The notes under the pieces were generated by a model, which saw only the letters and a list, made by a program, of their open reading frames with translations, made no database searches and was not told the DNA's origin. From contig PNMZ01000002.1 of assembly GCA_013823945.1 (NCBI GenBank), forward strand, positions 310,001 through 374,000: 64,000 nucleotides of DNA, written 5' to 3'. The translations under genes were made by a program, and so were the position numbers. This DNA is from a bacterium. GTDB lineage: Bacteria; Armatimonadota; Fimbriimonadia; Fimbriimonadales; Fimbriimonadaceae. Shown piece by piece: positions 60,749-64,000 of the stretch (its first letter is position 1; the number at the start of each line of letters is the position of its first letter).

Positions 60749-62311
60749 TTAGATATCCTCCCTCTGACAAACCCTCAGTACTTCTTCGGCGGTTGTTTGG
60801 CCTTCAAGAACCGCCAAGCGCCCCTCTCCCAGGAGCGTTCTCATGTTTTGGTGCTTGAGAGCGTGATCTTTGATCGCACTGGCAGGGGCATGTTCGACGG
60901 TCATCCGGCGAACCTCTTCATCCACTGACATCAGTTCATAAAGCCCTCGTCGTCCTTTGAACCCGGAGCCACCGCATTTTTCACATCCGGTTCCAGCGCG
61001 GAAGGGCGGATTTTTGGGATCGTAGTCGTCGGGTGAAATTCCAATTGCGGCAAGAATTTCGGCTTTCTCAACATACGGTGCTGTGCAGTTACTGCAGTTG
61101 GTGCGAAGAAGTCGCTGGGCGCAAACGCCAACAATTGAAGATGCGGCGAGGTACGGTTCAACGCCCATATCGAGAAGCCGCGTGATCGCGCTCGGAGCGT
61201 CATTGGTGTGCAATGTACTGAAAACAAGGTGACCCGTCAGAGCCGCATGGATGGCGATTTCGGCGGTTTCATGGTCGCGAATTTCACCAACCATGATGAC
61301 GTCGGGGTCTTGGCGGACAATGGACCGGAGTCCGGAGGCAAAGGTCAGGCCGATATTCGCCCGAACTTGAATCTGACCAATTCCGGCGACCTGATATTCG
61401 ACGGGGTCTTCAATAGTGAGGATGTTAAGTTTGGGGCTGTAAATTTCTTGAAGGCTTGCGTAGAGCGTGGTTGACTTTCCGGAACCAGTCGGGCCAGTGA
61501 CAAGGATCATCCCGTATGGAATACCGATAACTTTGCGGAACGTTTTGAATGTGTCTTCGCGCATCCCAAGTTGGGGAAGCGTGAACATGCTGGTTCCTTT
61601 GTCGAGTATCCGCATGACTGCGCGCTCACCGTGGACGGTGGGCACGATTGAAACCCGTACGTCAACTTGGCGAGCACCGATGGTGAGTTTGATACGACCA
61701 TCCTGGGGAAGGCGACGCTCGGCGATATTGAGTTCAGCAAGAATTTTGAGTCGAGAAATGACCGCCGCGTGCATCCGGCGAGCGGGAGACATGGCATCTT
61801 TGAGAATGCCATCAATTCGGAACCGAATCTTGAGTTCCTTTTCGTAAGGTTCGACGTGGATGTCACTGACGCCGTCGCGAACGGCTTGAGCGAACATCAG
61901 GTTCACCATCTGAACGACTGCGGCCTCTCCTGCCAGCTTTTGGAGGTCGGCAAGGTCGCTGGTTTCGTCGACGTCAATAAAGTTAGATTCGTCGGTGCCG
62001 GAAATGTCCCCGAGCATTCCTTCGAGGTAGCGTTTTTCGAGTTGGTCTCGAATCATCGCCGGGTCGGCAAGAAAGACTTCTACATTTTTTCCGACGAGGA
62101 CAGCGAGATCGTCGGTCGCAGAAATGGACTTGAGGCTACCGATGGCGACGTTCAGGGTGCCGTTTTGGGTTGAGAGGGGAAGAAGTTGATGCTTGAGGGC
62201 AAAGTCTCGCGGAACAAGGTCGATGACATCATTGGATGGCTTAGTTTCTTCAAGATTGATATAGCCAAATCCAAGATCAGCTGCTTGTTCATGTTCGGGA
62301 GTAATCGCCAC
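60749..62311 (-). CDS. gspE: Type II secretion ATPase GspE
   Basis: A 520-residue ATPase from GTG 62311 (the frame is open to TTG 62335). The N-terminal MshEN-like domain has LVPRDFALKHQLLPLS. The ATPase has GPTGSGKSTTLYASLQEI (Walker A), LNILTIEDPVEYQVAG (Asp box), VRQDPDVIMVGEIRDHETAE (Walker B) and HLVFSTLHTNDA (His box). The CxxC zinc region is CSNC ... CEKCGGSGFKGR. A GAGGA lies 11 bases before the GTG. The upstream 13-codon leader ORF ends in that box. First gene of the operon. Confidence 0.95.
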   Translation of the reverse strand: MAITPEHEQAADLGFGYINLEETKPSNDVIDLVPRDFALKHQLLPLSTQNGTLNVAIGSLKSISATDDLAVLVGKNVEVFLADPAMIRDQLEKRYLEGMLGDISGTDESNFIDVDETSDLADLQKLAGEAAVVQMVNLMFAQAVRDGVSDIHVEPYEKELKIRFRIDGILKDAMSPARRMHAAVISRLKILAELNIAERRLPQDGRIKLTIGARQVDVRVSIVPTVHGERAVMRILDKGTSMFTLPQLGMREDTFKTFRKVIGIPYGMILVTGPTGSGKSTTLYASLQEIYSPKLNILTIEDPVEYQVAGIGQIQVRANIGLTFASGLRSIVRQDPDVIMVGEIRDHETAEIAIHAALTGHLVFSTLHTNDAPSAITRLLDMGVEPYLAASSIVGVCAQRLLRTNCSNCTAPYVEKAEILAAIGISPDDYDPKNPPFRAGTGCEKCGGSGFKGRRGLYELMSVDEEVRRMTVEHAPASAIKDHALKHQNMRTLLGEGRLAVLEGQTTAEEVLRVCQREDI

Positions 62312-62325
62312 CGTTTGTTTTGTCC

Positions 62326-62367
62326 TCAAATGCAAGTAACCGGGGTACTGACGGCATTGATCGCCAT
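62326..62367 (-). CDS. Possible 13-residue leader peptide upstream of gspE
   Basis: A 14-codon frame (MAINAVSTPVTCI plus stop) with GAGG eight bases before its ATG. Its TGA overlaps the GAGGA box of gspE, the layout of a coupled leader peptide. No homologue or attenuator stem is seen, so the call is tentative. Confidence 0.35.
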   Translation of the reverse strand: MAINAVSTPVTCI

Positions 62368-62472
62368 AAGTTCAACCTCGTTCAAAATTTTGTTCAGAAT
62401 CGGGTCGCTTGGCAGTAGATACGATTCACTACAAAGAGAAGTGCCTCCGCAGAAGTGATTTTGGGTAGATAA

Positions 62473-62964
62473 TCAGCGACCGATGGGCCGCCGAATGTGA
62501 CAGCCATGGCCACCATTTTTGAGGAAATATTCTTGGTGATACTCTTCAGCGCGAATAAACTCAGTTGCAGGCACGATTTCCGTCACGATGGGGCGATTGA
62601 AGTATTGCTGCGCCCAGGCTCTCGATTCTTCGGCTAGTTGGACTTGCACGTCAGTGGTTGTGAAAATGGCGGATCTGTATTGGGTGCCAATATCAGGGCC
62701 TTGTCGGTTGAGGGTGGTGGGGTCGTGGATTTCCCAGAAGTAGTGGAGGATTTCTTTGTAGCTGACTATTTCTGGATCGAATTGGACACGGACGGCTTCA
62801 GCGTGACCGGTGAGGCCGCTGCATACTTCCCGGTATGTGCTGTTTGGGTGATGTCCGCCGATGTAACCGGACTCGGCTTTAAGAACTCCAGGAAGTTTCC
62901 AGTAGAGGTCTTCTACTCCCCAGAAGCATCCTCCGGCGACGATAGCGATTTCAGTTTGAGCCAT
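62473..62964 (-). CDS. msrA: Peptide-methionine (S)-S-oxide reductase MsrA
   Basis: A 163-residue methionine sulfoxide reductase that repairs oxidised Met in proteins. The catalytic Cys is in GGCFWGVEDLYWKLPGV (residue 13); SGYIGGHHPNSTYREVCSG and GTQYRSAIF are also standard. The resolving Cys may be in GHGCHIR at the end. It has no signal peptide, so it is cytosolic. No msrB is next to it. It lies 41 bases downstream of the edge GT4 gene on the same strand and could be cotranscribed. Confidence 0.95.
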   Translation of the reverse strand: MAQTEIAIVAGGCFWGVEDLYWKLPGVLKAESGYIGGHHPNSTYREVCSGLTGHAEAVRVQFDPEIVSYKEILHYFWEIHDPTTLNRQGPDIGTQYRSAIFTTTDVQVQLAEESRAWAQQYFNRPIVTEIVPATEFIRAEEYHQEYFLKNGGHGCHIRRPIGR

Positions 62965-63005
62965 GGTTGTTCTAAGCGGTGAGAGGGGGAAATCGTTCGG
63001 AGGGT

Positions 63006-64000
63006 TTAGGACCGATCACTCTCTTTGAAAAGAGCAAGGTCTTCTTCGAGTTCATCCTGCGGCTTTTTGCCGGGATGAAGGGCTTCGTCGGCGGGAAGTT
63101 TAACATTCGGAACGGCGATGTTGGGCATCGGTCGGGCTACGTATGCACCGGTCTTTGCTTTGTCTTTGACGCGAAGGAGTTCAGCCCGTTCACGTGCACC
63201 TTCCGAAATTGGCCAGAGGGTTCGATCAGCCCAATAGGAGCCGAGGAATTCGTTCCAGACCCGGTCATAGACGGCGATGGTTTGATCGGCGATAAGGCCC
63301 CAATCGAATTCTGTGTCGAGTCGCTTGTTTGCCGCTTTCTTGAACGCTTCAGTTTTTTCAGGGTTCCGAAGGGCATGGAGAATGGCCCAAGCAAGTGATT
63401 CGGGGTTGCCGGCCCAATGCGTGAGACCCGTTTCCTCGTGGAGAACGACCTCTTTCAGTCCTCCGGCATCAGAGGCGATGACAGCGGCTCCGGCAGCCAT
63501 ACCTTCTAGCGCGACAATTCCAAATGGTTCATAAAGGCTGGGAAATACTGCGACATCGGCACATCGGTAAAGTTGGTGGAGCGAACGGTTGGCCATGAAA
63601 CCGGTGAAGAGCACTTTGTCGGTGAGGCCGTACCAGCGGACAAATTTTTCGAGGGACTCTCGATTGCCGCCCCCAACGATGACGAACTTGGTGTTGGGCT
63701 CGTTGGCGAGAACGACACTTGCGGCATTCAGGAGAACATGGATGCCTTTCTCGCGGACGAAACGACCAACGTACATGACGATTTTTTCGTTAGGGAGCGC
63801 GAGCTTGCCACGCCATGCGGATCGTTCTTCGTCGCTCCATTCGAAGCGGAATTTCTTTGCATCGACTCCGTTGTAAATGATGTCAACTTTGTCTCCGGGG
63901 CAGTTGAAGTAGCGGTTGACTTCATCTTTCATGTATTGAGTGCAGACGATGACGCGCCATGCTTCATAGGTCAGCCAGTATTCGGCTTCGTGGATGTATC
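63006..64000 (-). CDS. GT4 glycosyltransferase (partial, right edge)
   Basis: The C-terminal 330 residues of a GT-B glycosyltransferase whose frame remains open to the right edge. The visible part includes EAEYWLTYEAWRVIVCTQYM, YNGVDAKKFRF, KIVMYVGRFVREKGIHVLLN, GGGNRESL and a donor-site FPSLYEPFGIVALEGMAAGA with the E-x7-E pair (EPFGIVALE). The tail (residues after about 230 of the visible part) is charged. GT4 enzymes of this type make alpha-glucans or other polysaccharides; the substrate is not readable. The start lies beyond the window. Confidence 0.87.
   Translation of the reverse strand, partial: YIHEAEYWLTYEAWRVIVCTQYMKDEVNRYFNCPGDKVDIIYNGVDAKKFRFEWSDEERSAWRGKLALPNEKIVMYVGRFVREKGIHVLLNAASVVLANEPNTKFVIVGGGNRESLEKFVRWYGLTDKVLFTGFMANRSLHQLYRCADVAVFPSLYEPFGIVALEGMAAGAAVIASDAGGLKEVVLHEETGLTHWAGNPESLAWAILHALRNPEKTEAFKKAANKRLDTEFDWGLIADQTIAVYDRVWNEFLGSYWADRTLWPISEGARERAELLRVKDKAKTGAYVARPMPNIAVPNVKLPADEALHPGKKPQDELEEDLALFKESDRS

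Noticed and set aside
1-64000. tRNA, rRNA, CRISPR, insertion-sequence and prophage signals
   Set aside because: No tRNA arm pattern, direct-repeat array, transposase or integrase frame was seen anywhere in the window.

Overview
The window looks like a chromosomal segment of a Gram-negative-type (diderm) bacterium, most likely an armatimonadete of the Fimbriimonadia type. This is inferred from the mix of two PEP-CTERM secreted proteins ending in a VPEPATM-type signal, a compact type II secretion operon, flagellar genes, the futalosine menaquinone pathway (mqnD), a VPS10/BNR exoprotein and many short, tightly packed, often overlapping genes. No genome comparison could be run, so the taxonomy is an inference. 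I saw no tRNA, rRNA, CRISPR array, insertion sequence or phage gene. It reads as a stable core region with a few lineage-specific genes.

Layout. 1-2947 (minus) is an open frame running off the left edge: a GH42-like hydrolase behind a long disordered N-terminus. 3213-7434 (plus) is a flagellar hook operon (fliK, flgD, a TIGR02530-type gene, flgE). 7611-14051 holds a PEP-CTERM protein, lysS, sucD, a cyclophilin, a GGDEF protein and small membrane proteins. 14159-18469 is dnaE and a Spy/LTxxQ-like periplasmic protein. 18463-23094 (minus) has a GT4-fusion/GH130 pair and an sdpR-sdpI cassette that continues, through one-base stop/start overlaps, into two tiny basic proteins. 23153-29315 has a second PEP-CTERM protein, trpA with a HisC-like aminotransferase, rpsD, a PilZ-like protein and rsmG. 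29278-40611 has a TPR lipoprotein, leuS, a large STN-domain protein, rluD, radC, a polysaccharide deacetylase lipoprotein, a secreted GH13 enzyme and a TPR protein. 40827-50386 has pdhAB, a GNAT, mqnD, a paralogue of the STN-domain protein, and a VPS10-like protein coupled to an SGNH hydrolase. 50448-62311 (minus) is a nearly complete type II secretion operon (gspE-F-G-H-I-J-K-L-M-C-D) ending in a second Spy-like gene. msrA and an edge-truncated GT4 follow.

How it works together. The gsp genes form one long overlapping transcription unit that should export folded proteins across the outer membrane. Several neighbours look like exported or surface proteins (PEP-CTERM proteins, VPS10/BNR protein, GH13, deacetylase), but nothing in the sequence proves they are its cargo. 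The GGDEF and PilZ-like proteins suggest cyclic-di-GMP control. GH42, GH130, GH13 and two GT4 enzymes suggest active glycan metabolism.

Sequence-level novelties are: a shared leader layout upstream of both PEP-CTERM genes; -10 boxes 5-6 bases from start codons that lack a Shine-Dalgarno (probable leaderless mRNAs); a two-member family of STN-domain secreted proteins; the sdpRI-plus-two-tiny-genes cassette; and a 13-codon leader ORF whose stop overlaps the gspE ribosome-binding site.
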